Made by a program: the position numbers and the translations under genes. Below the pieces are notes generated by a model. That model was given only the letters and a program-made list of their open reading frames with translations. It was not told the origin of the DNA and searched no databases. A DNA stretch of 64,000 nt from NCBI RefSeq assembly GCF_003477525.1, contig NZ_QUDO01000007.1, positions 50,204 through 114,203 on the forward strand, in the 5' to 3' direction. This DNA comes from Ruminococcus sp. AF41-9 (GTDB lineage: Bacteria; Bacillota; Clostridia; Lachnospirales; Lachnospiraceae). Positions 1-8,868 of the stretch are shown here, in pieces (the stretch's first letter is position 1; each line of letters starts with the position of its first letter).

Positions 1-2460
1 ATCCAGGTAGGTAACAACCCCGTGTATGTTTGCCTGGGTTTCAACTAATGTGTTGCTTGTCCATGCCCTTGCTGTCGGAGCCGTGGTTTCAAAGCTCATA
101 TTGATACGCTGTGCCGGCACGGTTGGGTTTGCTCCGTCCATCCTCTGTAGCACATCATTCCATGTGCTGGATCTCAGCTTGCCAGTAATCTCATAGTGCA
201 CGTCTCCGTCTATGATCATACGGCGGGCGCTCAGGTTCATGCCCTCAATCTTGTCCGCGTCGCTCCATACCGCCTGCCCCTGCTTTGGCCCTGGGTGTAT
301 CTTGTCAAAATCTGTAAATACATCCTCGGCTGTTTTGGTTCCTGGAGGCAAGTGCCCTGTATTGGTTGCTGCCGGTGCTTTCGGTGTCGTCTTGGCATTT
401 CTGGCCGCCTGGTTGGCTGCCAGTCTGTCCCGTACATCCTTGCTGCACTGTTTGGCCTTTACCGGGTCGGACAAGCTGTCAATGAGCTGCTGTTTGTTCA
501 TGTTGTTGCAATAGGCAATGTTTTGTGCCTTGGCCATCTGCAGCAGATCTGCTTTTCCCATCTTTTTCAGTGCTGCCGCGTCATGCGTGACCGCCTGGAT
601 GGTCTTGGCCGTGTTCTGCGCTTCGTCCGCCCACACAAAAGCTGCCTGTTTTTTACCGGTTCGCTGGGTCAACAGGTCCGTGTAAAATGTCCGGTATGTT
701 TCCCGGAGGTTCTGCTTTCGCTCCACAATGGCATCCAGCAGCTGCTCTGCGTCCTTTCCCTTACCTTTCAGGCTTTCGGCATAGCCCCGGAATATCTCTC
801 TATATTCCTTGTCAGGTATTGCCTCGACCCGTTTTATATATGCCAGGGTGTCCTGCGGGTTTAGGTCCAGCTCATTGGTGGCATACTTCCGGAAAACAGT
901 GTTGTACAGCGGCTCTGTTTCGCCATACTTGCTGTTTGGATGGTATGCGTATGTCATTTTTTCACTGGCTTTGTCGGTAATGTACCGGAAAGACTGTTCT
1001 TTGTCTACGCCGATCAGCCGTCCGCTGGTATCTGTCACAAAATTGCCGCCGTGGCTGTCATAATTCCCCAACAGCCAGTCTGTAACATGTTCCCGCTGTA
1101 TCTGCTGTACCTGGTCAGCTGTCAGGCCTTTGGTGCCGTACTGCTGCCACGCCTTAAAGTCGAACCCGTTCGGGTCCACGTCAATTTTCTGCTGGTATGC
1201 GCCAAACTGGCCGCCTATGTTTCCGGTGCCGACCTTGACGGCCGTGTCCGGATCCACAATGCTCTGCACCTTGTAACCAGCTTCCTGCACATAAGCCCGA
1301 AACTCTTCCGGTGTGCCGCTTTTGGACTGCGCCGGTTTGAAAAGCCATTCCGTGCCGCTGCCGTCCTCACACAAGTGCATTTCTCCGGTACCTCCCAGGT
1401 GTGCCAGACCTTTGTCTTTCATTCCCTGCGGCATTTGCAAGCTGCCAGGGACGGACGGTGCTGCCGGATCCGGTATACTTGGCCCCGGTGTCTGGCTCTG
1501 TGCCGGCTGTATTACCGGCGGGGAAATCTCCCTATACTCAACCGCGCACCTGCACTGCGGATGTGCCGGTGGTGTCAGCCTTTGCCCTCCAAAAAGTAAT
1601 TTATTCAGCTTATAATTAAAATTGTCGTCTATGCCTATCGTCTGCCCCTCTAGCCCGTTGCAGATATCACAAACGCCGTCGTCATAAGCTGTTGACCATA
1701 CCTTTTCCACAACGCCCATAAGGCCCTGCGCCTGGGCCATCTTTACTGCTTCATACTCGCCGTGCTGATATGCAAACGCCATTTCTGTCTCCGCTATCAT
1801 GTTAGCGCGGTACCGGTGCTGTTGTGTTGCATACTTGGCCGCTGCTTCCTGGGCTTTCTTGGCCGCTGTGGCCTCTTTCATGCCTGGATTATTCTTTAGT
1901 AAGGAATCTTTCACATGATCGTAATAGTTCGCGTTTGCAATAGCCTGGCGCTGTGTCAGGCCTATGCACGGACGTATTGCCCTGGATAACTCCTCTGCAC
2001 TCTCTCCCTTGCTGTATGCTCTGGCGATCAGTGCGCTCACTGCGTTCTTTTGCTCGGTGCTTATGTTCGTTACAAACTCCGCGCCGTGCTCTTGAACCCA
2101 CTTCGTTACCCCTGGCCATGTGTGATCAAAGAAAAAACTGTCATGCTGTTCCTGCACGCCCAGGCTTGCCGTTTCCATAGCTTTAACCCATACAGGGGAC
2201 AGCTTGTCGCTTACCATCTTGCTATAATCTTGCTGCCACTGTTGGAAAGTGCTTTCGCTCATGTGGCCGTTCATTATAGCCTCGCGGATTTCCTTGTAGG
2301 TAATCGCATTTTGCTGGTTGGTCCATGTGCTATGCAATATATATGCCGGTTCAGCAGACGCCGCGTTCAGGAAGCTGTTCAGCTTGTTCAGCGCATTTTG
2401 TCCGCCCTGGCTTTTCTTCTTGCCAGTCGCTTTGCGGATCCGTATCTTCTTAAATTGCAT
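1..2460 (-). CDS. MuF-domain minor head protein fused to PI3K/PI4K-like kinase domain (3' end outside window)
   Basis: An uninterrupted reading frame of 820 codons runs from ATG at 2460 to the window edge. It overlaps the portal stop codon (TAATG), so translation is coupled. Residues 1-310 are a phage head-morphogenesis (MuF/gpF) domain with its diagnostic C264xxC267 and H300-P-x-C303-x-C305. A Pro-rich linker (313-345) follows. Residues about 350-600 resemble a lipid-kinase-fold kinase: ATP-site-like K375 (WLFKP), catalytic-loop-like D468-S-H-G-G-N473, and metal-binding-like D486 (GVDKE). Residues about 625-665 resemble a Rho-N/SAP/HeH helical module, and 700-820+ is unrecognised. MuF proteins often carry C-terminal toxin or enzyme domains delivered with the capsid; kinase activity here is inferred, not shown. 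Head domain certain, kinase fold likely. Confidence 0.85.
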   Translation of the reverse strand, partial: MQFKKIRIRKATGKKKSQGGQNALNKLNSFLNAASAEPAYILHSTWTNQQNAITYKEIREAIMNGHMSESTFQQWQQDYSKMVSDKLSPVWVKAMETASLGVQEQHDSFFFDHTWPGVTKWVQEHGAEFVTNISTEQKNAVSALIARAYSKGESAEELSRAIRPCIGLTQRQAIANANYYDHVKDSLLKNNPGMKEATAAKKAQEAAAKYATQQHRYRANMIAETEMAFAYQHGEYEAVKMAQAQGLMGVVEKVWSTAYDDGVCDICNGLEGQTIGIDDNFNYKLNKLLFGGQRLTPPAHPQCRCAVEYREISPPVIQPAQSQTPGPSIPDPAAPSVPGSLQMPQGMKDKGLAHLGGTGEMHLCEDGSGTEWLFKPAQSKSGTPEEFRAYVQEAGYKVQSIVDPDTAVKVGTGNIGGQFGAYQQKIDVDPNGFDFKAWQQYGTKGLTADQVQQIQREHVTDWLLGNYDSHGGNFVTDTSGRLIGVDKEQSFRYITDKASEKMTYAYHPNSKYGETEPLYNTVFRKYATNELDLNPQDTLAYIKRVEAIPDKEYREIFRGYAESLKGKGKDAEQLLDAIVERKQNLRETYRTFYTDLLTQRTGKKQAAFVWADEAQNTAKTIQAVTHDAAALKKMGKADLLQMAKAQNIAYCNNMNKQQLIDSLSDPVKAKQCSKDVRDRLAANQAARNAKTTPKAPAATNTGHLPPGTKTAEDVFTDFDKIHPGPKQGQAVWSDADKIEGMNLSARRMIIDGDVHYEITGKLRSSTWNDVLQRMDGANPTVPAQRINMSFETTAPTARAWTSNTLVETQANIHGVVTYLD

Positions 2461-3896
2461 TATGGGTCCCTCCCCAGTCTCTTCCTTGCCTCCTCAACGG
2501 CCTGCATATCTTCCTCGGTCACTCCGTCAGGATCTTCCTCTCCTCCTGGGTCAACCGTGCTGCTACGCTGCTGTTGTGGCTTTGCCTGCTGCCTCTGCCG
2601 CGCATTTACTGGCTTTTCTCCTCCCTGTGCCGGTACCGCCGGGGTATCATCTTCCAGGCGCTCAGGCAGGTGTGCTGCTTCTCTCACATAGTCCTCTAAC
2701 TGGCTGTCTGGTGTTAAAATGCCGACGCCGGTCATTTCCTTTATGTAGTTGGCCAGCTTCTCAATGTCCTCGTCCTCAATGTCTCCGTGCTCCATTCGCG
2801 GGTAATCTGTAACGCCGTTGAAGTGGTCGCCATTCAGGTTTATGAGACGAGGAATAGCCTGGTTATTAAAAACCTCACAAATAATATCAAGGTACGCGCC
2901 TATTGCCATGGAAAACAACTCTGTCTTGTCGCTGCTTAGCGCAAAGCTGCCGACGCTCTGGTGTCCCAGGAAAATAAAATCTGCCAGCACGGTCATTGCC
3001 ATGCGGGTGTCATATCTCTCAATGATCGCGTTGGTATCGAACTGGCGGCGGCCTCCGGTGCTCAGTAACTGGAAAGTCCAGCCAAACGGAAGCGCCAGCC
3101 CCTCTGTACTGTCACGGCGCACATTCTTTACAATAGCCTCCATGCCTGCACGGATAGCTACCATGTCCGGATCATCTGTTTCCCATATGTTCATGCCCTC
3201 CGGTGCTGTCAATACCGGGAAGCCTGCCAGATCTCTCTCTATACCAATTCCCTCAATCTCCTGTATGCGGCGTTTGAAGTACCAGGACCGGTATGCGTTC
3301 CTCAGTACGCTGCGCCCCTCCGGGTTGTTCTTCCGGCTCTTTGTCCGAAACAACAGGGCTTTTTCTATCGGTATCGTGTACAGGCCGAAGTTTGGCGGCG
3401 GCATCTGTGTCATGCCGGTCAGGTTGTCGTTGTCGTCATACTCCCACTGATAAAGGGTTTCTTGTGCTCTAATAGGTAGCTTAGCCCATCCGATCAGCCC
3501 GTCGTCATACTTGCTGTTTAGGCGGCTGTCCCGGTTTTTACCGCAACGCCGCTTGTACACGATTTCGTGGTAGCTCCACCCGTATGTTAAAAAGGACAAG
3601 ATTTCCGAAATGGTATCTGTCCAGGTGTCCTGCATGTCGTCCATGCAGCTCTCAATAAACTCTGCTGCCTCTTCGTCTGCGCTCTCTGGTCCTCCTGGCT
3701 GTATGGTCCAGCTTGTCTGCCGGATCAGCATTTCAATGGCAAACAGTATGGCGCCGATCACGTCGTCATTGTCTGCCATTTCTCTGTATGTCTCCACACC
3801 TTTACGACCCTGGAGCTCTTTCAAAAATTCCTCGTAAAAAAAGCCGCCATAGCGCTTTTGCCCTATGCGGCCGATTTCTCCTGCTGTGGTTGCCAC
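2460..3896 (-). CDS. Phage portal protein, DUF935 (Mu gp29-like)
   Basis: The 478-residue protein belongs to the DUF935 portal family: it forms the dodecameric vertex through which DNA enters the head. Visible features are an N-terminal segment resembling other gp29-like portals (MADNDDVIGAILFAIEMLI), a central GWSYHEIVYK block and an acidic, Gln/Pro-rich C-terminus. I chose GTG at 3896 because it has AAGGAGG nine bases upstream and overlaps the stop of the preceding 52-aa gene; a longer TTG start at 3923 lacks this. It sits between terL and MuF, the usual packaging/head order. The C-terminal 60 residues are low complexity and probably disordered. Confidence 0.9.
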   Translation of the reverse strand: MATTAGEIGRIGQKRYGGFFYEEFLKELQGRKGVETYREMADNDDVIGAILFAIEMLIRQTSWTIQPGGPESADEEAAEFIESCMDDMQDTWTDTISEILSFLTYGWSYHEIVYKRRCGKNRDSRLNSKYDDGLIGWAKLPIRAQETLYQWEYDDNDNLTGMTQMPPPNFGLYTIPIEKALLFRTKSRKNNPEGRSVLRNAYRSWYFKRRIQEIEGIGIERDLAGFPVLTAPEGMNIWETDDPDMVAIRAGMEAIVKNVRRDSTEGLALPFGWTFQLLSTGGRRQFDTNAIIERYDTRMAMTVLADFIFLGHQSVGSFALSSDKTELFSMAIGAYLDIICEVFNNQAIPRLINLNGDHFNGVTDYPRMEHGDIEDEDIEKLANYIKEMTGVGILTPDSQLEDYVREAAHLPERLEDDTPAVPAQGGEKPVNARQRQQAKPQQQRSSTVDPGGEEDPDGVTEEDMQAVEEARKRLGRDP

Positions 3897-4054
3897 TATG
3901 ACAGCCCTCCTTTCCGTCCACAAATCTTATACAGCAGCTTCTGTGCTGTCTGTTGTACCTTGACCTGCACGGAGGCGTTTCTGTCCATGTTCTTGCCGTC
4001 TCCCTTGCCGGTCTTATTGTTCCGGTTGATCCGGTTCATCAGCGACAGGCTCAT
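3896..4054 (-). CDS. Small phage protein, 52 aa
   Basis: A short frame encodes MSLSLMNRIN... ending in KICGRKGGLS. Its ATG overlaps the preceding stop (TAATG at 4052-4056) and its TAG overlaps the portal GTG, so it fits exactly between two coupled genes, and this is the main support. The product is very basic and Asn/Lys rich. It may be a small head-associated or connector protein; nothing in the sequence identifies it. Confidence 0.6.
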   Translation of the reverse strand: MSLSLMNRINRNNKTGKGDGKNMDRNASVQVKVQQTAQKLLYKICGRKGGLS

Positions 4055-4377
4055 TATTCCCCACCTGCCTCTGCTACCTGGCCATATCCATAGTACATAA
4101 TTCCTGTACCGCTCAAAATCGTCACGCTGGCCGCTTTCAGGTACAAACAGTTGCCTGCTGTCAGAACCAGGCCGTCAACTGCTGCTGGTGCGTCCCAGGC
4201 AGCTCCCACTGTTCTGATTGTTGTATCAGTCAGCGCCTGCACCGCAACAATGTGGCGATTCTCTGCCTCTGGTTCGTACTTAGTGGCCGCTCCGGTTGCG
4301 TTGTAAAGCATACAGCCAAAACCGCCCATGCCAGCGATCATGCTTCCGTTTGCAGCGTTTCTGTTTCCCATTCCCAT
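4054..4377 (-). CDS. Small phage structural-module protein, Gly/Ala rich
   Basis: The 107-residue product (MGMGNRNAANG...) lies between terL and the portal. It is rich in Gly and Ala with alternating hydrophobic positions (TILSGTGIMYYGYG), suggesting a beta-rich fold such as a decoration or stabilising head protein; this is inference. I chose ATG 4377, with GTGAGGTG seven bases upstream, over an in-frame start at 4404 that would overlap terL. I do not recognise the family. Confidence 0.6.
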   Translation of the reverse strand: MGMGNRNAANGSMIAGMGGFGCMLYNATGAATKYEPEAENRHIVAVQALTDTTIRTVGAAWDAPAAVDGLVLTAGNCLYLKAASVTILSGTGIMYYGYGQVAEAGGE

Positions 4378-4388
4378 AGCCTTGCACC

Positions 4389-5888
4389 TCACTTTCCTCT
4401 CCAATAACTGCTCATGCCGCCTGCTACTGCCTCAGCCGGCGGTCCTGTCTGTGATGGCTTATCCATCAAATACAAAATTCCCTGCACCAGAGCGTCAACG
4501 GTATCTTTATACACGCCCTTTGGGAACATCAATAAATCTTTCTGTAAATCAGTAACCCATGACGCCGTGTTTGGATCCGGAAAAAATACGTTCCCGGCCT
4601 CAAAATATGGTGTCACTGAAATAGCTCTCTCTTCCTTGCTGCCGCGCGGATTGAACGGTACCAGGCCAGAGACTTCTTTCCCCAGCACATCCATAACCGC
4701 CGGGCCGTTTGCCTTGTCCTCAACAACCTTTGCCCTGGCTTTTGGCCACTTGGCTGTCATATCCCGAACCGCTTTCACAGACTGGGTAAAACTCATTTTC
4801 TCGTTTACCAGGTCAAATACATAAACGTTGGGTCCGCTCCGCCCCATCACGTAACCGGCAACCTTGGCGCTGCCGTCGCTGTCTTTAAATGCCATGTCCC
4901 AGCTCTGTATGATCATATTGCAGTGCGGGGCTTGGTTGTAATAATGCTGCAGCCCTGCCTTTTTGAAAATATTACCGTCTGCTGGTGCCGGCCGCTGCTG
5001 CATCTGGCCAGAATACTGCAATGAGCCCATGCTCTTTTTCAGTCCGGCCAGGGATTCCTTGTCATATCGCTGGGGGTTCAGGATGTCTCCCTCTTCCCTT
5101 ATGAGCTGCTTGCCACTTTTCGGGAATGTTATTATTGTCTTTTTCTCTGCCTCAGCTGGTAAACATAAATGCTCATAGCCCAGGTTTTCTGCCAGCACAT
5201 AACCGGTCAGGTCCATTTCATGCAATCGCTGCATAACGATAATGATCGCGCCGTTCTTGGGGTCGTTCAGTCGTGTCTGCAGTGTGTTCTTGAAAAAATC
5301 TATGGTGTTTTGCCGCTCTGTCTCACTATTGGCCATGAGCGGGTTCTGCGGGTCGTCAACTATAATTATGTCGCCACCCTCGCCAGTCAGTGCACCACCG
5401 ACAGAGGTCGAAAACATCATACCTTGGTGGGTGTTCTTAAATTCGTTCTGTCGGTTTACGTCGTCTTTCAGCTTTACAATGTCGCCCCAGTTCTCAGTGT
5501 ACCAGGGGGACTGTATAATATCACGGCTTAGTACGTTGTGCTTACGGCTCAGGGAATCGCTGTACGAAACCTTAATAAATCTTTTCTCAGGTGCCTGGGT
5601 CCAGGTCCAGCATGGGAAGCACACCGTTACATTTATGCTTTTCATGTGTCGGGGCGGGATGTTTATCACAAGCCGCTTTATTTCCCCGTCCTTAACAGCG
5701 TGCAGGTACTCACATATCAGGTCAATGTGCCAGTTCGGTATATACGTGGTACCCGGCTCAATAATCGGCCAGGACTGCTGTATAAACTCCGATAGGGACC
5801 GCTCTGCCCGTTCCCTGCGAATCCCTTTTAGCAGGGTTCCTGGGTCAAACTGGCTGCTATTTATGTAGCTTTCCCAGTATTTGCTCAA
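4389..5888 (-). CDS. terL: Terminase large subunit
   Basis: The DNA-packaging motor ATPase/nuclease, 499 residues, is near the usual family length. The ATPase domain shows a P-loop-like IPPRHMKS (about 77-84) and Walker B IIIVDDP (about 174-180). The C-terminal RNase H-like nuclease shows SWDMAF, VVEDKANG and KDTVDAL, which supply the expected acidic residues. It starts at TTG 5888, inside the end of terS, with GGAG ten bases upstream; the 32-base overlap suggests coupled translation. It pairs with the portal to translocate DNA into the prohead. Confidence 0.95.
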   Translation of the reverse strand: MSKYWESYINSSQFDPGTLLKGIRRERAERSLSEFIQQSWPIIEPGTTYIPNWHIDLICEYLHAVKDGEIKRLVINIPPRHMKSINVTVCFPCWTWTQAPEKRFIKVSYSDSLSRKHNVLSRDIIQSPWYTENWGDIVKLKDDVNRQNEFKNTHQGMMFSTSVGGALTGEGGDIIIVDDPQNPLMANSETERQNTIDFFKNTLQTRLNDPKNGAIIIVMQRLHEMDLTGYVLAENLGYEHLCLPAEAEKKTIITFPKSGKQLIREEGDILNPQRYDKESLAGLKKSMGSLQYSGQMQQRPAPADGNIFKKAGLQHYYNQAPHCNMIIQSWDMAFKDSDGSAKVAGYVMGRSGPNVYVFDLVNEKMSFTQSVKAVRDMTAKWPKARAKVVEDKANGPAVMDVLGKEVSGLVPFNPRGSKEERAISVTPYFEAGNVFFPDPNTASWVTDLQKDLLMFPKGVYKDTVDALVQGILYLMDKPSQTGPPAEAVAGGMSSYWRGK

Positions 5889-6435
5889 GGTTTTCCAGCT
5901 CCTCGTCTGATAGGTCGGACATGTCCGGAATGCTGCCGCTCAGTTCCAGGCCGCCGCTATGCTCAACAGTTGCCTTTGCGCTCACGGCTATGCTCTCCGC
6001 ACTGTCTCCGCGGCTCATTCTTTCTATCTTCACGCCGACGTCTGCCAGTCGGGCAATGTCCTGTGCAGACAATTCATTATCCGGGAGGGCTATCAGGCCA
6101 CGGGTGGCTTTATTCAAAAGCTGCACGCCCAGTTTTGCGTGTAGATCGTGCATTTTCTTGATTTCCTGCTCATTCTTGAAGCGTTCCAGCTCGGTCATGT
6201 AAACATCATAGGCCGCTGCGCGTTCTACCCAGTTCCACTGCGTACTCAGCTTTTCAATGCTGCTTTTGCTTTTCATTCCCATAGCATCTGCCAGGCGTCG
6301 GATGCTTCTTTTCTCCGGTTCCCGTCCCTGGGTTCCGTATGGCATGTCTCTGTACTGGCAAAACTTTTGGTAATGCTGCGATTTCTCGCCCTCCTGCTGC
6401 TCCCATAGTTCAGGCGCGTCTCTCTTTGCCGCCAT
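5857..6435 (-). CDS. terS: Terminase small subunit
   Basis: A 192-residue protein directly upstream of terL. The N-terminal half has a helix-turn-helix-like region (RSIRRLADAMGMKSKSSIEKLS, about 43-65) for packaging-site recognition. A central helical segment and an acidic C-terminus (DLSDEELENLEQIL) that would contact TerL follow. Position and layout fit the small terminase; sequence similarity in this family is low, so the call leans on context. Confidence 0.85.
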   Translation of the reverse strand: MAAKRDAPELWEQQEGEKSQHYQKFCQYRDMPYGTQGREPEKRSIRRLADAMGMKSKSSIEKLSTQWNWVERAAAYDVYMTELERFKNEQEIKKMHDLHAKLGVQLLNKATRGLIALPDNELSAQDIARLADVGVKIERMSRGDSAESIAVSAKATVEHSGGLELSGSIPDMSDLSDEELENLEQILGKLHK

Positions 6436-6471
6436 GCGCTGCTCCCTCCTTTCTCCGAAACATAAAAAGAA

Positions 6472-6486
6472 CGGCCATAGCGGCCG
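6472..6486 (-). terminator. Weak hairpin with T-rich tail between methylase and terS
   Basis: On the minus strand a CGGCC/GGCCG stem with a 5-base loop is followed by TTCTTTTT. It lies in the 63-base gap between the ParB-methyltransferase and terS. The stem is only five pairs, so it may act as a partial terminator or antitermination target. Confidence 0.35.
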
Positions 6487-6498
6487 CCCTCTCAGGTG

Positions 6499-8145
6499 TT
6501 ACTCTTTGCCAGGGACATTGATGTCCTCAGCAGCTTCCGGCGTTTCTTCCGGATCCGGCATATTTGCCTTTATATTTTCATCATTCAGCTGCACGTATGC
6601 GTATTCTTTGCCGTCCCTGGTGCATGTCACACCAGCATTGCCGGTATAGCTTACATACCGCCGAATAATTCCATCACAATAGGTTGGGCTTAACTCTACC
6701 AGCCTGGCCTGTCTCTCGGTCATTTCCGCGCCGATCAGTGTGAAGCCAGAACCGCCAAACAGGTCCAGGATAATGTCTCCCGGATCCGAGCTGTTCAGTA
6801 TCGCCCTTGTGGCCAGCTCCACGGGCTTCTGTGTCGGGTGGAACGTCGCCGTATCTCTTGCCACTTCCCAAACGGCTCCCTGCTTATCTTCCGGGTATAA
6901 GAAAACGCTTTTATCTTCCTGCAGTCTCAGGTACCGGATTTTCTTTCCCTTTGGTACCTTGTCAGAAACAAAAGCCTTGCCTCCTGCTCCGTCAGTCACA
7001 ACAATGCCACCGCTCAGGGTGGTTGCCATGCCTGCATCATCCCGGAGGGTTATCTTCCAGCAGGTGTTGTTGCTGCGATCTCCGCACCACTTGGCCGTAT
7101 GTCCTGCTTTCTCTGCATAAAACATAGGCTCGAAGTCTCTCAGGTAATCGGTACCGCTCAGGTTGTGGTTGTTCTTCAACCATATCAAGTATTGCTTTTC
7201 CAGCAGGCCTGCGGCTGTCATAGCGTCCTCAAAGTCCCTGCGGGTATCGGTCGCATGGTAAATGTAAAATGCAGCATCTGGTTTGCTGTACTTCACGGCG
7301 TTCTTAAATGCCGGAATCAGTAATTTACCGAGGAGGTCGTCGTCGGTCAGCTCGTCGTTGGCGATCATGCCGTTGTTTTCGATCTGCTGTTTCTGTCTCT
7401 TCCCGTTTCCTCCGCCACCATCCAGGCTTATGCCATACGGTGGATCAGTGTTCACGCACTGTGCCAGTTCATCCCCCAGCAGCTTCTGCAGGGTTTCTGG
7501 CTTGGTGCTGTCTCCACAAATCAGGCGGTGCTGCCCCAGGTGCCAAATATCTCCGGCATGGGTCATGGGAATGTTTTTCGGTGGCGGTACGGTGTCCTCT
7601 CCGTTGTTCTCCGTATCGTCCACGCCTCCCAGGGCGTTGAGTAGATCTTCCAGATCCTCCTCTGTGTAGCCACTCATTTCCAGCGGTATCTCCCCGGTGT
7701 CCATCTGCTGCAGCATGTCTGCCAGCGCCGAGGTGTTCATTTCACTCAGCTCCGCCAGGCGGTTGTCTGCCATCAGATCAGCATACTCCTCTGCCTCCGA
7801 GGCATATTCCTGGTATTCAACAGGCACGACACTGGCCTGCATGGACTGTGCGGCTTCCAGGCGTCCGTGACCGGTCACAACAAAGCCGCTGCGTTTGCTC
7901 ACTGTAATAGGTTTCCTCCATCCCTGCCCCTTGATAATGGCAGCCAGCAGTGCGACCTGCTTAGGTGGATGGGTGTTTGGGTTTCCAGGGTTCGGAACCA
8001 CTTTGCCAATAGGTACCAGCTCGTCAAAAGCACAAAAGACCTTTACACCCTCCGGCGTAACGGCCCTTGCTTCCGCTTCGGTCTGGTAGTTGGCCACGTT
8101 GTTGAAATAGTTCTCAACCTCGTCTTTTTTCTTCTTTCTTGCCAT
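6499..8145 (-). CDS. ParB-domain adenine DNA methyltransferase (beta class)
   Basis: The 548-residue protein has an N-terminal ParB/Srx-like domain (GHGRLEAAQ at 92-100) and a C-terminal N6-adenine/N4-cytosine methylase. DPPYG (234-238) precedes FGGSG (463-467), the beta-class motif order. Such fusions are common in temperate Firmicute phages next to terS. They probably methylate phage DNA to evade host restriction or mark DNA for packaging; no partner endonuclease is present. It is the first gene after the promoter-like site near 8.18 kb and so may open the late operon. Confidence 0.9.
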   Translation of the reverse strand: MARKKKKDEVENYFNNVANYQTEAEARAVTPEGVKVFCAFDELVPIGKVVPNPGNPNTHPPKQVALLAAIIKGQGWRKPITVSKRSGFVVTGHGRLEAAQSMQASVVPVEYQEYASEAEEYADLMADNRLAELSEMNTSALADMLQQMDTGEIPLEMSGYTEEDLEDLLNALGGVDDTENNGEDTVPPPKNIPMTHAGDIWHLGQHRLICGDSTKPETLQKLLGDELAQCVNTDPPYGISLDGGGGNGKRQKQQIENNGMIANDELTDDDLLGKLLIPAFKNAVKYSKPDAAFYIYHATDTRRDFEDAMTAAGLLEKQYLIWLKNNHNLSGTDYLRDFEPMFYAEKAGHTAKWCGDRSNNTCWKITLRDDAGMATTLSGGIVVTDGAGGKAFVSDKVPKGKKIRYLRLQEDKSVFLYPEDKQGAVWEVARDTATFHPTQKPVELATRAILNSSDPGDIILDLFGGSGFTLIGAEMTERQARLVELSPTYCDGIIRRYVSYTGNAGVTCTRDGKEYAYVQLNDENIKANMPDPEETPEAAEDINVPGKE

Positions 8146-8168
8146 TTCTCCAATTCCTCCACTCTATC

Positions 8169-8197
8169 ATTTTAACATCTATGCAGTGCATTGAAAA
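8169..8197 (-). promoter_or_regulatory. Promoter-like site ahead of the late genes
   Basis: Minus strand: -35-like TTTTCA (8192-8197), 17-bp spacer, extended -10 TGTTAAAAT (core 8169-8174), in the 78-base gap after the ArpU/RinA-like gene. A GCACCGTGC motif (8210-8218) sits 13 bases upstream of the -35 and could be an activator site. A weak -35 with a nearby motif fits an activated late promoter; this is inference. Confidence 0.45.
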
Positions 8198-8223
8198 TGT
8201 CTACTTTTTGCACCGTGCAGGCA

Positions 8224-8868
8224 CTATGCAAGTCTTATGCCATCAATGCCGAAAATCAGTGCAGACAGTGGCTTTACAGCCTTTCCCAGGTCACTGTAAT
8301 AGGTGCGCTTTTCTACACAATTTTCGCGTGCAATTTCTTCTGCACTCTTCTTTTCCGGTGCGATATATGCAGCGTGCAAAATCCGGTACCGGCGCATTTC
8401 CTCTGCCTTGCCGCTCTGCTCGCATGATATCCGGTACAAGTTCAGCATTTCGTCAATGTGTGTCAGTATGATCAATGTGCGCTGCTGACTCTGCTTAATG
8501 CTGCCAATATAATAATTGTCCTCGTACTCGAAGCTGTCCAGGCCGTCCAGAATGTCCAGGGCGCTCTCTTTTGCCTTGCGGCCATTAAATACTGCACCAC
8601 TCACATGCTCTTTCAGATTCCGGTAATTTGCCAGCAACAGGCGTGTGTTGTGCAGTCTCCGGGTATATCTTCCCTTTGTCTGCTCCTTTTTGCCCTCTTC
8701 CAGGCGTCTCTCCGCCGCTGCCGTGCCTGCTTCTACGCCTATGCGGATAGCTTCATCAATAGCCCGCTGGCTCAGCACCTCGTACACCCCTGCCAGTGTG
8801 CCAGGCTCTCTGCTGGTTCCTTTTACCTCTTCTTTCTCTTCCACGCTCTGCTCCATTACTCTCTCCAT
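8224..8868 (-). CDS. ArpU/RinA-like putative late transcription regulator
   Basis: A 214-residue, highly charged protein. Its C-terminal third (KKSAEEIARENCVEKRTYYSDLGKAVKPLSALIFG) looks like a sigma-70 region 4-type helix-turn-helix, as in the ArpU/RinA late regulators of Firmicute phages. It is the last early gene, immediately before the packaging genes, which is the standard place for a late activator. ATG 8868 is chosen with AGGAGG ten bases upstream; it overlaps the stop of the preceding gene. Confidence 0.6.
   Translation of the reverse strand: MERVMEQSVEEKEEVKGTSREPGTLAGVYEVLSQRAIDEAIRIGVEAGTAAAERRLEEGKKEQTKGRYTRRLHNTRLLLANYRNLKEHVSGAVFNGRKAKESALDILDGLDSFEYEDNYYIGSIKQSQQRTLIILTHIDEMLNLYRISCEQSGKAEEMRRYRILHAAYIAPEKKSAEEIARENCVEKRTYYSDLGKAVKPLSALIFGIDGIRLA

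Noticed and set aside
196..3837. Many + strand open frames of 60-220 codons across 0.2-3.8 kb
   Set aside because: They are antisense shadows of the MuF and portal genes: no ribosome sites, Cys/Leu/Pro-rich nonsense composition, and overlapping one another.
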